Shown here piece by piece: positions 15,477 through 24,492 of a DNA stretch of 64,000 bases (within the stretch, counting starts at the first letter, position 1; the number at the start of each line of letters is the position of its first letter). Source of the stretch: Niveibacterium sp. SC-1. GTDB taxonomy: Bacteria > Pseudomonadota > Gammaproteobacteria > Burkholderiales > Rhodocyclaceae. The stretch covers positions 930,001-994,000 of the forward strand of contig NZ_CP151275.1 of the NCBI RefSeq assembly GCF_038235435.1, given 5' to 3'. The notes beneath the pieces were generated by a model. The model did not search any database, was not told the DNA's origin, and was given only the letters and a program-made list of their open reading frames with translations. A program made the position numbers and the translations under genes.

Positions 15477-17123
15477 TCAGGGGGCGCGCGGGTCGCGCGA
15501 GGCTTCGGTAGGTGCGTCCTGGAGCGCATCGGAACGCGTTGGCGGCGGCCGGTGTGAGAGCCGCAACTCCAGGTGCGCGCGGCCGATGTCCAGGCCCGCG
15601 GCTTCAGCCTGTCGCGCGAGTTCGCGCAGCTTGCGGTGCAGTTCGCGCTCGCGGGCGTTCTCGGCGTGCCAGTCTTCGCGGATGGCCAGCGTGACCGCGA
15701 TCGCCATCAGCAGCAGCACGGCCGAGAAGGGCAGGGCGAAGACGATGGTGGCGGACTGTACGGCCTGGATGCCGCCAGCCTGCAGGAGACTCAGCGCGAT
15801 GCCCGCGACCAGCACGCCCCAGATGATCTTGACCCGCGCGGGCGGGTTCAGGTCGCCCTCGGTGCTCATGGTGCCGAGCACCAGGGTGGCGGAGTCGCCC
15901 GAGGTCACGAAGAAGACGAAGACCAGGATGGTCGCCGTGACCGAGAGCAGCAGGCTCGCGGGCAGGGATTCGAACATCACGAAGAGCACCGTGGAGGCGT
16001 CGTTCTTCAAGGCCTGTTCGAGCGGTACGTGGTGGAAGATCTCCAGGTTGAGCGCCGTGGCGCCGAAGATCGAGAACCACAGGAAGCTCACCAGGGTAGG
16101 CGCCAGCACCACGCCGAAGATGAACTCCCGGATGGTGCGGCCGCGCGAGACGCGCGCGATGAACATGCCGACGAAGGGCGACCACGACAGCCACCAGGCC
16201 CAGTAGAAGATGGTCCAGTCCGCCACCCAGGTGCTGGTGCGAAAAGGCGTCATGCGCAGGCTCATGCGCACGAATTCCGAGATGTAGGAACCCAGCGTGG
16301 TGGTCAGCGTATCGACGATCGCGATCGTGGGGCCGAGCAGGAACACGGCCAGCGCGAGCAGGGCGGCGAGCACGAGGTTGGCGGTCGACAACCACTTGAC
16401 CCCGCGCTCCACGCCGGTCACCGCCGAGGTCAGGAAGAGCAGCGTGGTGACCACGATGATGATCGACTGGTTCAGCGTGCTGATCTGCATGCCGAAGGCC
16501 GCATTGAGCCCGCTGTTGATCTGCGTGGCACCCACGCCCAGCGAGGCCGCTACGCCGAAAGTGGTGGCCACCGTGGCGAGGATGTTGAAGGCGGGCGAGA
16601 GGCGCCGCACCAGCGTCCAGTGCAGCGATTCGGTGACCGCGCCGACCAGGGGCTTGGTCTTGCGGCGGAAGCTGAAGAAGGCGATGGCGAGCCCGACGAC
16701 GCCATAGATCGCCCAGGGATGAAAGCCCCAGTGGAAGAAGGTGTAGCGCATCGCCGTCTGCGCCGCTTCCGCGGTGTGCGGGGCGATGCCGCCGGGCGGC
16801 GTGCCGAAGTGCGAGACGGGTTCGGCCACGCCGAAGAACACCAGCCCGATGCCCATGCCGGCGGCGAAGAGCATCGCGAACCACGCATGCAGGGAGAACT
16901 CCGGCTCGTCGTCCTCTTCGCCCAGCTTGAGCTCGCCGTAGCGGCTGACGGCCAGATACAAGGCCAGGATCACCAGGCCCAGCACCAGCCAGAGATAGAA
17001 CCAGCCGAAGCTGTGGGTGATGCGCGCGAGGGCTTCGCTGAAGAAACTGCTGAGCGTCGCCGGAGAGAGCAGCCCCCAGACCAGGATCACCGCGATGAGG
17101 CCGGCCGAAACGATGAGTTGCAT
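15477..17123 (-). CDS. BCCT-family betaine/choline transporter
   Basis: 548 residues, about 12 TM helices. It carries the BCCT signature around TM8: FYWAWWLSWSPFVGMFIARV, then SRGRTIREFI. An acidic loop after TM2 (ELKLGEEDDEPEFS) and VAEPVSHFGTP near TM3 are also typical. It should import glycine betaine, choline or carnitine with Na+ or H+ for osmoprotection; the exact substrate is not readable. The cytoplasmic C-terminal tail (about 45 residues, charged) could be an osmosensory domain as in BetP. The start at 17123 follows GGGAGAGCG. It reads away from the deacetylase gene upstream, which is on the same strand. Confidence 0.92.
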   Translation of the reverse strand: MQLIVSAGLIAVILVWGLLSPATLSSFFSEALARITHSFGWFYLWLVLGLVILALYLAVSRYGELKLGEEDDEPEFSLHAWFAMLFAAGMGIGLVFFGVAEPVSHFGTPPGGIAPHTAEAAQTAMRYTFFHWGFHPWAIYGVVGLAIAFFSFRRKTKPLVGAVTESLHWTLVRRLSPAFNILATVATTFGVAASLGVGATQINSGLNAAFGMQISTLNQSIIIVVTTLLFLTSAVTGVERGVKWLSTANLVLAALLALAVFLLGPTIAIVDTLTTTLGSYISEFVRMSLRMTPFRTSTWVADWTIFYWAWWLSWSPFVGMFIARVSRGRTIREFIFGVVLAPTLVSFLWFSIFGATALNLEIFHHVPLEQALKNDASTVLFVMFESLPASLLLSVTATILVFVFFVTSGDSATLVLGTMSTEGDLNPPARVKIIWGVLVAGIALSLLQAGGIQAVQSATIVFALPFSAVLLLMAIAVTLAIREDWHAENARERELHRKLRELARQAEAAGLDIGRAHLELRLSHRPPPTRSDALQDAPTEASRDPRAP

Positions 17124-17318
17124 CACGCTCTCCCTTCGCGGCGCACAAGGGAGTGGCCGGTATCCGTTCGCGTCGATGGCGGTTGCGCGCCGTCGCCGCA
17201 TGGGAGCAGATCGCGCGGTCGGGGGGAAGCCTTTCCTGTCGCAGGTGTGGGTTTCCGCCGACAGGACGGGCGCGCGTGACGGGCGACGGGCTTACCCCAA
17301 CGGGTTGGGAATGCGGCC

Positions 17319-18218
17319 CTAGAAACAGTCCCGCCGGCTGTCCACCGAGCCGTCGCCGAAGAGACGTTCGCGTAGCGACACGGTGCGCGAGGCGCCGTCG
17401 CAGACCCATTTGCCGAGCTCTGCCCGCGCGCTGGCGGCGCGGGTGAGTTCGGCCGCGTTGTCGTAGAAGGGTTTGTCGGCGAGGGGCAGGCCGATCTCGC
17501 GGGCTTCCTCGACGAGGATCTGCAGGTACTCGCCGGCGTGTTCGGCGGTGTAGAGGTTGGTGTCGTGGAAGGTCGCGACGACCGGGATCACGCCGTCGAC
17601 CACGGGCATCTTGCCGGCGGCGCGCTGTTCGGCGACGAGTTCGAGTTCGTGGTGCAGGTGGATGCGGCGGCGCAGGCTGACGATCCAGCCGTAGATCTTG
17701 CCGTCGTTGGCGGAAAGGTCGGTCAGCACCATTTGCAGGCCCTCGCGGCCATAGACGTCGAGGGTGTGCGGGGTGTAGGACCAGTTGGGCGGGCGCACCA
17801 GGGTGGCGGTACGTTCGCAGGTCTCGGCGATGTGCGCCTTGGCGCGATCCAGCGTGCGCACGAGTTCGTCCTCGGTCATGCGGGTGTGCGAGACGTGGCC
17901 ACGCACATGGCCCGAATGCACCGCCAGCACATGGCCGGCTTCGCAGGTCTCGCGCATCATCGCGCTCCCGGCTTCGCTGCCGCCGCGAACCGGATGCTCG
18001 GTCTGCATGAAAAACACGGCCTTGATGCCGGGCATCACCGGGTTGTCCTGCAGTGAGCGCTGGATCATGCGGGTGTGCACGCCGGGCGCGGGCACGGGGC
18101 CGTCGTCGAAGCTCAGGAGGAAGCGGATCGGCGCCTCGCCGGGCGCCGGCGCGGCGTGGCAGAGGCCGCTCCAGAGGTTGAGGCAGGCGAGGAGGGCGAT
18201 GGCGAGGGTGCTGCGCAT
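17319..18218 (-). CDS. Secreted polysaccharide deacetylase (CE4/NodB domain)
   Basis: 299 residues with a Sec signal peptide (MRSTLAIALLACLNLWSGLCHA). NodB motif 1 is FLLSFDDGP, containing the catalytic base Asp and the metal Asp. Motif 2 is AVHSGHVRGHV. Canonical enzymes have H(S/T)xxH; here HSGH is one residue short, but HVRGH supplies a His pair with the right four-residue spacing. Motif 3 is RPPNWSYTP. It should remove acetyl groups from an N-acetylated or O-acetylated polysaccharide in the periplasm or outside. The C-terminal Cys pair may form a disulfide. Start by signal peptide. Confidence 0.87.
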   Translation of the reverse strand: MRSTLAIALLACLNLWSGLCHAAPAPGEAPIRFLLSFDDGPVPAPGVHTRMIQRSLQDNPVMPGIKAVFFMQTEHPVRGGSEAGSAMMRETCEAGHVLAVHSGHVRGHVSHTRMTEDELVRTLDRAKAHIAETCERTATLVRPPNWSYTPHTLDVYGREGLQMVLTDLSANDGKIYGWIVSLRRRIHLHHELELVAEQRAAGKMPVVDGVIPVVATFHDTNLYTAEHAGEYLQILVEEAREIGLPLADKPFYDNAAELTRAASARAELGKWVCDGASRTVSLRERLFGDGSVDSRRDCF

Positions 18219-18261
18219 GGCGTGGGTCTGTTGGGTGAGCGCGGAAGGCGGATCGGAGCTG

Positions 18262-18309
18262 GATAAAACGCAAAACGCGTCACCCGCCAGGCTGCGGCGG
18301 GTGACGCGT
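18262..18309 (-). terminator. Rho-independent terminator of the GH3 gene
   Basis: Read leftwards, ACGCGTCACCCGCC pairs perfectly with GGCGGGTGACGCGT (14-bp stem, 7-nt loop; arms 18275-18288 and 18296-18309), and is followed by TTTTGCGTTTTA. It lies 50 bases beyond the GH3 stop (18359) and before the deacetylase start (18218), so it separates the two units. Confidence 0.88.
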
Positions 18310-18358
18310 CGGGGTGACAGCATACGCGACGCGGCAGCCCGGGCTGCCGCGCGGCAGA

Positions 18359-20851
18359 TCAACCCAGTTTGAGGCAGTTGCCGTCCTTGGCCAGGCCCGG
18401 CGCCCAACGGATGTTGGCGATGGCGGCCGAGAAAGCGTGGCTGCTCTGGATGAAGAAGGGAATGTCGATCGCGGTGAAGTCCGCGCCCGCAGCATCGAAG
18501 GAGGCCAACGGCAGCATCACCGTGTGCTTGATGCCGGCCTTGAGTGTCTTGAGCGAACCCGAGATGTCAAAGCAGGCGCCGCCCTTGGTTGCGTTGCCGA
18601 TACCGACCAGCACCGGCCCCTTGGGCAGGTCGCTCATCACGATGTCGAAGGCCAATGCGCCTTCGGAGCGTACGTAGCCGTCCTGGCGCAGGGCGCTGGC
18701 GGCGCGCGCGATGAAGGTGGCGGGCTTGCCGCCCTTCCAGTCGATGCGCTTGGCGTCCTGCTGCACGTTCACCTGCACCGTGCTCATGTGCGCAGCGGGG
18801 TGTTCGTACTCGACGTTCAGGTCGGCGCCGATCATGTGCTCCACGCCTTCTTCCGGCGTGCCGAGGTAGACGCGATACGGTGCCTTGCTCACCTGGCGGA
18901 AGATCTCCACGTCGGGCAGGCGCACATGGCGTTTGGCCGATACGGTTTCGTCCAGCGTGCCCAGCGTGCAGGCGTCCTTCACCGAAAGGCCGAAGTCGTA
19001 GGCGAAGAGCGGGTCGTACTTCTTGTCGCCGACGTTGAGCGAGACCTGGTCGGCGCGCTTCGGCCAGGAGTAGGAGAGGCGGCCGGTGAAGTCATGGGCC
19101 ACTTCGCCCTTCTTGCCGCGGAAGAGCAGGTCGGACACGCCCTTGCCTTCGCTGCCCGGCAGCCAGGCGACGACGAAGGCGTCGGAACGGTTGAGCTCGC
19201 GATTCACCCACAGCACGCGGCCGGTGATCAGCACGGTGATGACGGGCACGCCCTTGCCGCTCACCGCCTCGATGACGGCGAGGTCTTCGGGGTAGCGCGC
19301 GGAGTGGTCCAGATCACCGTCTTCGCCAAGGTCGCCCACGCCTTCGGCGTAGGGGGTCTCGCCGATCACGGCGATCACCGCGTCGAACTTCTTCACGTCC
19401 ACGCCGGCGGCGTCTTCGCTGAAGGTGACGTTCTTCTTGCCGACGCTGTCGACGATGCCGTCGAGGATGCTGTCGGCATTAGGGAAGTCGGCGTTGGTGT
19501 TGGTGGTGCCCTGCCAGGTGAGCGACCAGCCGGCGGTCTGGATGCCCAGGTCGTTGGCGCCCTTGCCGACGACCAGCACCTTCTTGTCACGCGCGAGCGG
19601 CAGCACGCCGCCCTTGTTCTTGAGCAGCACCAGGCTCTTGCGCACGGCTTCGCGGGCGAGGTCGCGGAAGAGCATGGACTTCATCTGGCCCGCGCCTTCG
19701 CGCTTGGCCGGACGCGGCAGCTCGAACACGCCGGCGCGCAACTTCACGCGCAGGATGCGGGTTACCGCGTCGTCGATGCGGCTCATCGGGATTTCGCCCG
19801 AGCGCACTTGCTCGAGCGTGTTGGTGATGAACTCGCGCCACTCGGTGGGCACCATCACCATGTCGATGCCGGCCTTGATGGAGTTCGCGCAGCGGAAGTT
19901 GGTATCGCCCTTGACCTGGCCCACGCCGTTCCAGTCGGAGACCACCAGGCCATCGAAGCCCATCTTCCCCTTGAGCACGGTGGTGAGCAGGTAGTGGCTG
20001 CCGTGGATCTTGCCTTCGCGGATGCCGAGCTTCTCGTTGGTCCAGCTGTTGAAGGTCGCCATCACGGTCTGCGCGCCGGCGGCGAGCGCCGTGTAGTAAC
20101 CCTGCGCATGGCGATTGATGAGCTCCGATTCGGACACGTCGTTGATGCCCTGGTCCTTGCCGCCGCGGGTGCCGCCGTCGCCGAGGAAGTGCTTGGCACA
20201 GCCGATCACGCGCACCGGGCGGGTGAAGTCATTGCCCTGCAGGCCGCGCACGATCGGGGCGGCGAAGTCGCGCACGATCGCGGCGTCTTCCGAGTAGCCC
20301 TCGTAGGTGCGGCCCCAGCGGTCGTCGCGCACCACGGCCAGCGTCGGGGCGAAGGTCCAGTCGATGCCGGTGGCCCAGACCTGGCGTGCGGTCGCTTCGG
20401 CGATGCGTTCAATCAAGTCGGCGTCGCGTGTCGCGCCCAGGCCGATGTTGTGCTGGAAGAGCGTGGCACCGAAGACGTTGCCGTGGCCGTGCACCGCGTC
20501 CGTGCCCCAGATGATGGGGATCTGCACCTTGGCGTCGGTGGTGATTGAGGCTTCCCAGAAAGCGTCGGCCGTCGCGACCCAGTCGGCCACCGTGGCCAGC
20601 TTGTTGTTGCCCGGCCAGCCGCCGCCGCCGTTGAGCACCGAGCCTATGTAGTGCTTGCGCACTTCTTCGGGCGAGATGCTGCGGATGTCGGGTTGCGTCA
20701 TCTGGCCGACCTTCTGCTCCACCGTCATGCCGGCGACGATCGCGGCGATACGGGCTTCCATGGCCGGATCGGTCTTGATGCTGCTTTCGATGCGGGGCCA
20801 GTCGGCGTAGTTGGGCAGTTGCGGGGGCTGAACGGCAGGGGCTTTGGTCAT
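18359..20851 (-). CDS. Glycoside hydrolase family 3 exo-beta-glucosidase
   Basis: 830 residues. The GH3 N-terminal barrel (about 30-360) has CAKHFLGDGGTRGGKDQG for substrate binding and LVVSDWNGV with the nucleophile Asp306. The GH3 C-domain (about 420-640) follows, and then a beta-sandwich extension of about 170 residues (PKGPVLVGIGN...GGACFDISGSLK) like that of exo-1,3/1,4-beta-glucanases. It should release glucose from beta-glucans or cello-oligosaccharides. There is no obvious signal peptide, so it is cytosolic or exported by another route. ATG 20851 begins the family-typical N-terminus. A strong terminator follows. With the GH31 enzyme it hints at xyloglucan or glucan oligosaccharide use. 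Confidence 0.92.
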   Translation of the reverse strand: MTKAPAVQPPQLPNYADWPRIESSIKTDPAMEARIAAIVAGMTVEQKVGQMTQPDIRSISPEEVRKHYIGSVLNGGGGWPGNNKLATVADWVATADAFWEASITTDAKVQIPIIWGTDAVHGHGNVFGATLFQHNIGLGATRDADLIERIAEATARQVWATGIDWTFAPTLAVVRDDRWGRTYEGYSEDAAIVRDFAAPIVRGLQGNDFTRPVRVIGCAKHFLGDGGTRGGKDQGINDVSESELINRHAQGYYTALAAGAQTVMATFNSWTNEKLGIREGKIHGSHYLLTTVLKGKMGFDGLVVSDWNGVGQVKGDTNFRCANSIKAGIDMVMVPTEWREFITNTLEQVRSGEIPMSRIDDAVTRILRVKLRAGVFELPRPAKREGAGQMKSMLFRDLAREAVRKSLVLLKNKGGVLPLARDKKVLVVGKGANDLGIQTAGWSLTWQGTTNTNADFPNADSILDGIVDSVGKKNVTFSEDAAGVDVKKFDAVIAVIGETPYAEGVGDLGEDGDLDHSARYPEDLAVIEAVSGKGVPVITVLITGRVLWVNRELNRSDAFVVAWLPGSEGKGVSDLLFRGKKGEVAHDFTGRLSYSWPKRADQVSLNVGDKKYDPLFAYDFGLSVKDACTLGTLDETVSAKRHVRLPDVEIFRQVSKAPYRVYLGTPEEGVEHMIGADLNVEYEHPAAHMSTVQVNVQQDAKRIDWKGGKPATFIARAASALRQDGYVRSEGALAFDIVMSDLPKGPVLVGIGNATKGGACFDISGSLKTLKAGIKHTVMLPLASFDAAGADFTAIDIPFFIQSSHAFSAAIANIRWAPGLAKDGNCLKLG

Positions 20852-20936
20852 TTTTTGGGTTCTTGGAGAGGATTGCGCGCGCGGGGCGCGCAGTAGAATC
20901 GGAAACCCCCGATTATCGCAATGGACGTCGCCTCCC

Positions 20937-22013
20937 ATGCGAACCTCGATTGCTGTTCTTGCCACGGTGCTGTGCTCGGCCTGCTCGGTCTCGCCCTCCT
21001 ACTACTGGCAGGCGGCGGGTGGGCAGATCGAATTGCTGCGCGCCGCGCGACCGATCACCGAGATCGAGGCCAGCGCGGAGACGCCCGAGCCCCTGCGCCA
21101 GCGCCTCGCCCTGGTGCAACAGCTGCGCCATTTCGCCTCAGGCGAGCTGGGGCTGGCAGAGAGCCGCGGCTTCGACCGCTACGCGGACATCAAGCGCCCC
21201 TACGTGGTCTGGAATGTCTTCGCCGCCCCGGCCCTGTCCAGCCAGTCGCGGGAGTGGTGCGTGCCGGTGGCCGGCTGCGTCGGCTACCTCGGCTATTTCG
21301 CGCTCGAGGATGCCAGGGCCCAGGCCGCGAGCCTCAAGGCCGAGGGCATGGATGTGTACGTCGGCGGCGTGCCGGCGTATTCCACCCTGGGCTGGTTCTC
21401 CGACCCGGTACTCAACACCTATGTGCAATGGCCGGAACTCGATCTGGCGCGGCTGATCTTCCATGAGCTCGCGCACCAGGTGGTCTACGTGAAGGGCGAT
21501 ACCGAGTTCAACGAATCCTTTGCGGTGGCGGTAGAGCAGGCGGGCTTGCGGCGCTGGGCCGCGCAGCCCGAGAAGGCCACCCTGATGTCGCAGTTCGAGC
21601 GGGCGCACGAGATACGCGACGACTTTGCGGCGTTGGTGTTGGAGACCCGCGGCGCGCTGCAGGCGCTGTATGCCGAGCCCTTGCCCGAAGCCGACAAGCG
21701 CGCACGCAAGGCCGCGCTGATCACGCAGATGCAGACCCGCTATCACCAGTTGCGTGACGGCAAATGGCAGGGCTTTGCCGGCTACGACCGCTGGTTCGCG
21801 CAGGACATCAACAACGCGCAGCTCAATTCGGTGGGCTTCTACACCCGCTGGGTCCCGGCCTTCGAGGCGCTGCTCGCGCGCGAAGGCGACGACCTGCCGC
21901 GTTTCTACGCGGCGGTGAAGCGGCTCGCCCAGCAGCCCGAGCCACAGCGCCATCGCAGCCTCGCGGCGCTGGAGCACACGCCCTCGTCCGGAGAGCTCGC
22001 GCGGGTCGATTGA
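20937..22013 (+). CDS. Predicted zinc aminopeptidase, probable lipoprotein
   Basis: 358 residues, matching the COG4324 putative aminopeptidase family. The N-terminus MRTSIAVLATVLCSAC is a signal peptide ending in a lipobox-like LCSAC (Cys at -3 is unusual). The metal centre is IFHELAHQ (HExxH), followed by FNESFAVAVEQ, whose Glu would be the third ligand. WCVPVAGCVGYLGYF is a conserved family element. It likely sits in the periplasm, anchored to a membrane; the peptide substrate is unknown. The ATG at 20937 is chosen for the signal peptide. It is divergent from the GH3 gene. Confidence 0.85.
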   Translation: MRTSIAVLATVLCSACSVSPSYYWQAAGGQIELLRAARPITEIEASAETPEPLRQRLALVQQLRHFASGELGLAESRGFDRYADIKRPYVVWNVFAAPALSSQSREWCVPVAGCVGYLGYFALEDARAQAASLKAEGMDVYVGGVPAYSTLGWFSDPVLNTYVQWPELDLARLIFHELAHQVVYVKGDTEFNESFAVAVEQAGLRRWAAQPEKATLMSQFERAHEIRDDFAALVLETRGALQALYAEPLPEADKRARKAALITQMQTRYHQLRDGKWQGFAGYDRWFAQDINNAQLNSVGFYTRWVPAFEALLAREGDDLPRFYAAVKRLAQQPEPQRHRSLAALEHTPSSGELARVD

Positions 22014-22085
22014 GCCGTGCGTGCGCCGAGCGAGGCCCGGGCCTGAGGCACAATTGCGCCTTTGCCGCTTCAGATCCGTACCGCC

Positions 22086-22841
22086 ATGGACAACGCACTT
22101 CCCCCCGATCCGCTTCTCGAACTCGCCCCGCGCGACGCCCAACTGCAAGCTGCGCGGCTTGCCCAGGAAGCCTTTGGCACCGCCTTCCGCCTGGGCGCCG
22201 AGTCGGCGGCCGAGCAGCGTCGGCGCGACACCGTGCTGACCCTGGCGCGCCATCTGCGCGAATGGGCGGATCTTTCCTCGCATGAGGGCATGCTGCTGCG
22301 CCGTGCGCTGCTCCTGACCGGCCTGGACCAGTGGGGTCTGGCCTTCAGCCAGGCTTTCGGCGCGGGCGCCCTGCTGGGCGTTTCCGAACTGATCGGCGAG
22401 CTGCGCGACGAAATGGGCTTCGAGGACGAGGCGCTGTGCCAGCGCTTCTTCGCGCGCATCCGCAGCGAGGAAGGCGCGGCGCTGGACTTCAAGATCGAGC
22501 TGCGGCGCGGCATCCATCTCGCGCTCTGGCACTCGATGATCGCCTCCACCGAGCGCGAGGAAGCCTTCGAGCTCGCCCGCGTATTGGGTGGCCTGCTGCT
22601 GGCGCTCACCCGCGAGATGCCGGAACTGGGCTGGCGCCTGATCGCCGACACGCTGGCGACGGTGCAGATCCAGTGCCTCGCCCACTCCCTGGCGGCCGAC
22701 GGCCTGGCGCGCGACAGCACGATCGAGCTCTTCTCCACGCTGAGCAACGACCTGGGCGAGGCGGTTGCCTCGCAGGTGATGGCGCAGGCCGCCCAGGCGG
22801 TGGTGTCCTGGCGCGAGGCGCAGGCCGGCAAGCGTCACTGA
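22086..22841 (+). CDS. Protein of unknown function
   Basis: 251 residues, predicted mostly alpha-helical, no signal peptide and no strong TM. Composition is rich in Ala, Leu, Glu and Arg. A moderately hydrophobic stretch (AFSQAFGAGALLGVSELIGEL, about residues 85-106) is amphipathic. I do not recognise a family or motif. It starts 72 bases after the aminopeptidase gene on the same strand and is followed by a terminator, so the two may form one transcript. The start at ATG 22086 is the first reasonable one; the ribosome site is weak. Confidence 0.6.
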   Translation: MDNALPPDPLLELAPRDAQLQAARLAQEAFGTAFRLGAESAAEQRRRDTVLTLARHLREWADLSSHEGMLLRRALLLTGLDQWGLAFSQAFGAGALLGVSELIGELRDEMGFEDEALCQRFFARIRSEEGAALDFKIELRRGIHLALWHSMIASTEREEAFELARVLGGLLLALTREMPELGWRLIADTLATVQIQCLAHSLAADGLARDSTIELFSTLSNDLGEAVASQVMAQAAQAVVSWREAQAGKRH

Positions 22842-22886
22842 GCACGCCCGCAGCAATCTCCCGCGGGGCCTTCACCCGCGATGAAA

Positions 22887-22909
22887 AACGGCGCCGCATT
22901 GGCGCCGTT
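22887..22909. terminator. Hairpin terminator between convergent genes
   Basis: AACGGCGCC-GCATT-GGCGCCGTT is a perfect 9-bp stem, followed on the plus strand by CTTGTTT and flanked on the minus side by TTTTTC. It lies between the gene ending at 22841 (+) and the gene ending at 22973 (-) and could serve both. Confidence 0.75.
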
Positions 22910-22972
22910 CTTGTTTGCGCGGGGCGAAATCCAGCCCCTCGTGCGCGTACCGGACCCTCCGCGTTTCCCTGT

Positions 22973-23932
22973 TCAGCGCATCTCGTAGCCGCGCGCGTCC
23001 ATGCAGGCGGCGTTGGCACGCTGGTAGTCGTCGCGCCGACGCGCGGACTCGTCCGCCGGCACGCCACCCAGCGGGCGCGTGGGGTCGAAGCCCGACTGTT
23101 CCTGCGCCCACGAGTGGCACTCCCATTTGTCGCGCGATTGCTGTTCCTCGGACTGGTTCTGGCGCGGATAGGCGTACTGCGGCCGGTCGTTCTGCGCCAC
23201 GTCCTCGACCCAGTCGCCGTCTTCGCTGGGGGGCGAAACCACCCGATAGCCGTTGCCGCTGCCCATGTAATAGACATCGTTCGCGACGTAGTAATCGACG
23301 GCGCCTACCCGCCGGACAACGTAGTAACCGGGCAGCACCGGCACATAGACGCCGATCGGCGGCGCGGTGACGACGAAGCTCGGCCCCCAGGGGCGGTACC
23401 AGATGCCGCTCGAATAGTAGAAACCGGCGCCGCCATAGCGCACGTAGTAAGGGTTGGGCGGCAGGAAGTTCACCGTCGCGCCCACATGCGGATACAGCCG
23501 CGGCGGTGGCGGCGGAGACGCCCAGCCGGTGTGCCAGTTGGGCGGTGGTCCGCCATGCCAGCCCGGCGGCGGCGCCGGGCGACCGTCATGCCAGCCTGGC
23601 GGTGGCAGCGGGTGGCCGTCATGCCATCCGGGCGGGCGCCCGCCTGCAGGAGGTCCTCCTGGCGGGCGCACCCCGGGCGGCCCCGCGGGCGCACCCGGCG
23701 GGCGAGGGCCGCCGGGCGGAGGTCCCATGCGATCGGGGCCGGCGCCGCCGGCCACCGGATGCATCATGTGTGGACCGCGGCCTTCGGGATGGTGGTGCTG
23801 CCAGCCAGGGTTGTTGCCCGGCGGATCGGCCCAGGCCGGAGCGCCGCTGAGGCAGAGCAGGGCGACCGCACCGGCTACCCGGCGGGTGCGCGATATCAGC
23901 GTGCGGGAAATGGGCTTCATGCGCGGCTTCAT
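22973..23932 (-). CDS. Exported proline/glycine-rich protein with DUF6515-like and Cys domain
   Basis: 319 residues. An N-terminal signal peptide (ending LCLSGAPAWA, about residue 36) is followed by a Pro/Gly-rich linker (about 37-140) with imperfect PPPGWHDG repeats. A Tyr-rich DUF6515-like segment follows (GVYVPVLPGYYVVRRVGAVDYYV). The C-terminal about 65 residues (QQSRDKWECHSWAQ...DYQRANAACMDARGY) closely resemble the two ends of the next protein upstream, indicating a shared domain with paired cysteines. It is probably a periplasmic or cell-envelope protein; function unknown. It follows its neighbour after only 11 bases and is likely co-transcribed. Met1 or Met5 may be the start. Confidence 0.75.
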   Translation of the reverse strand: MKPRMKPISRTLISRTRRVAGAVALLCLSGAPAWADPPGNNPGWQHHHPEGRGPHMMHPVAGGAGPDRMGPPPGGPRPPGAPAGPPGVRPPGGPPAGGRPPGWHDGHPLPPPGWHDGRPAPPPGWHGGPPPNWHTGWASPPPPPRLYPHVGATVNFLPPNPYYVRYGGAGFYYSSGIWYRPWGPSFVVTAPPIGVYVPVLPGYYVVRRVGAVDYYVANDVYYMGSGNGYRVVSPPSEDGDWVEDVAQNDRPQYAYPRQNQSEEQQSRDKWECHSWAQEQSGFDPTRPLGGVPADESARRRDDYQRANAACMDARGYEMR

Positions 23933-23943
23933 GCGAGGTCTCC

Positions 23944-24492
23944 TCAGCGCACGCTGTAGCCGCGGCCTTCGAGGCAGGCGGTCAGGGCGCGCCGGTAGTC
24001 ATTGCCACGTCGGGTAGCAAGCTGCTCCTGGTGACGGTAGCTGTCGGACTCCGCGGCGCGCTGGGCCTCGACCTGGCGATTGTTGTCGGAGATCGCGCCG
24101 AGCGTGCCGCCGACCATTGCGCCGGCCACGGCGCCCATGCCGGCATTGCGCGGGTTGGCCACGGTGGCACCGATCAGCGCGCCAGTGATGGCCAGCACCG
24201 CGGTGTCGAAACCAGGTGCGGGCACGGCCTCGGCTTTCACCGGCACGGGGGCGATCGAGGCCACGCGGGTCGGGTCGACCCCGGTCTGGCCGTTCGCCCA
24301 TTCATGGCATTCGAAACGGTCGCGCTTCTGCTGCTCCGGCGTCTGGCCGTTGCGCGGATAGGCGAAGAGTTCGGGCTGTGGCCGTGCGGCCACTGGCCTG
24401 GGTGCGGGCAGGAAGGGCGGCGAGGGTTCGGTCGTGGCGCAGCCCGCCAGCGTGGCGATCGTGAGCGGCAGCAGGACTCGGAACGGTTTCAT
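23944..24492 (-). CDS. Glycine-zipper lipoprotein
   Basis: 182 residues. A signal peptide with a good lipobox (IATLAGC) makes it a lipoprotein. A first conserved block (QQKRDRFECHEWANGQTGVDPTR) is followed by a Gly-zipper segment (AITGALIGATVANPRNAGMGA, about residues 100-135) of YMGG type, then a second block (NDYRRALTACLEGRGYSVR). Gly-zippers insert into or associate with membranes, usually the outer membrane. The two blocks match the C-terminal domain of the following gene. Role not known; it is likely in envelope integrity. Confidence 0.82.
   Translation of the reverse strand: MKPFRVLLPLTIATLAGCATTEPSPPFLPAPRPVAARPQPELFAYPRNGQTPEQQKRDRFECHEWANGQTGVDPTRVASIAPVPVKAEAVPAPGFDTAVLAITGALIGATVANPRNAGMGAVAGAMVGGTLGAISDNNRQVEAQRAAESDSYRHQEQLATRRGNDYRRALTACLEGRGYSVR

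Noticed and set aside
15573..20548. Very long open frames on the plus strand (15573-17279 and 18314-20548)
   Set aside because: They mirror the BCCT and GH3 genes in the opposite strand, whose proteins are well conserved families; no ribosome site or motif supports them.
20863..20899. Candidate promoter for the aminopeptidase gene (TTGCGC...TAGAAT)
   Set aside because: The spacing is 15 or 25 bases and the region is a GC-rich palindrome (GCGCGC-GGGG-CGCGC); not convincing.
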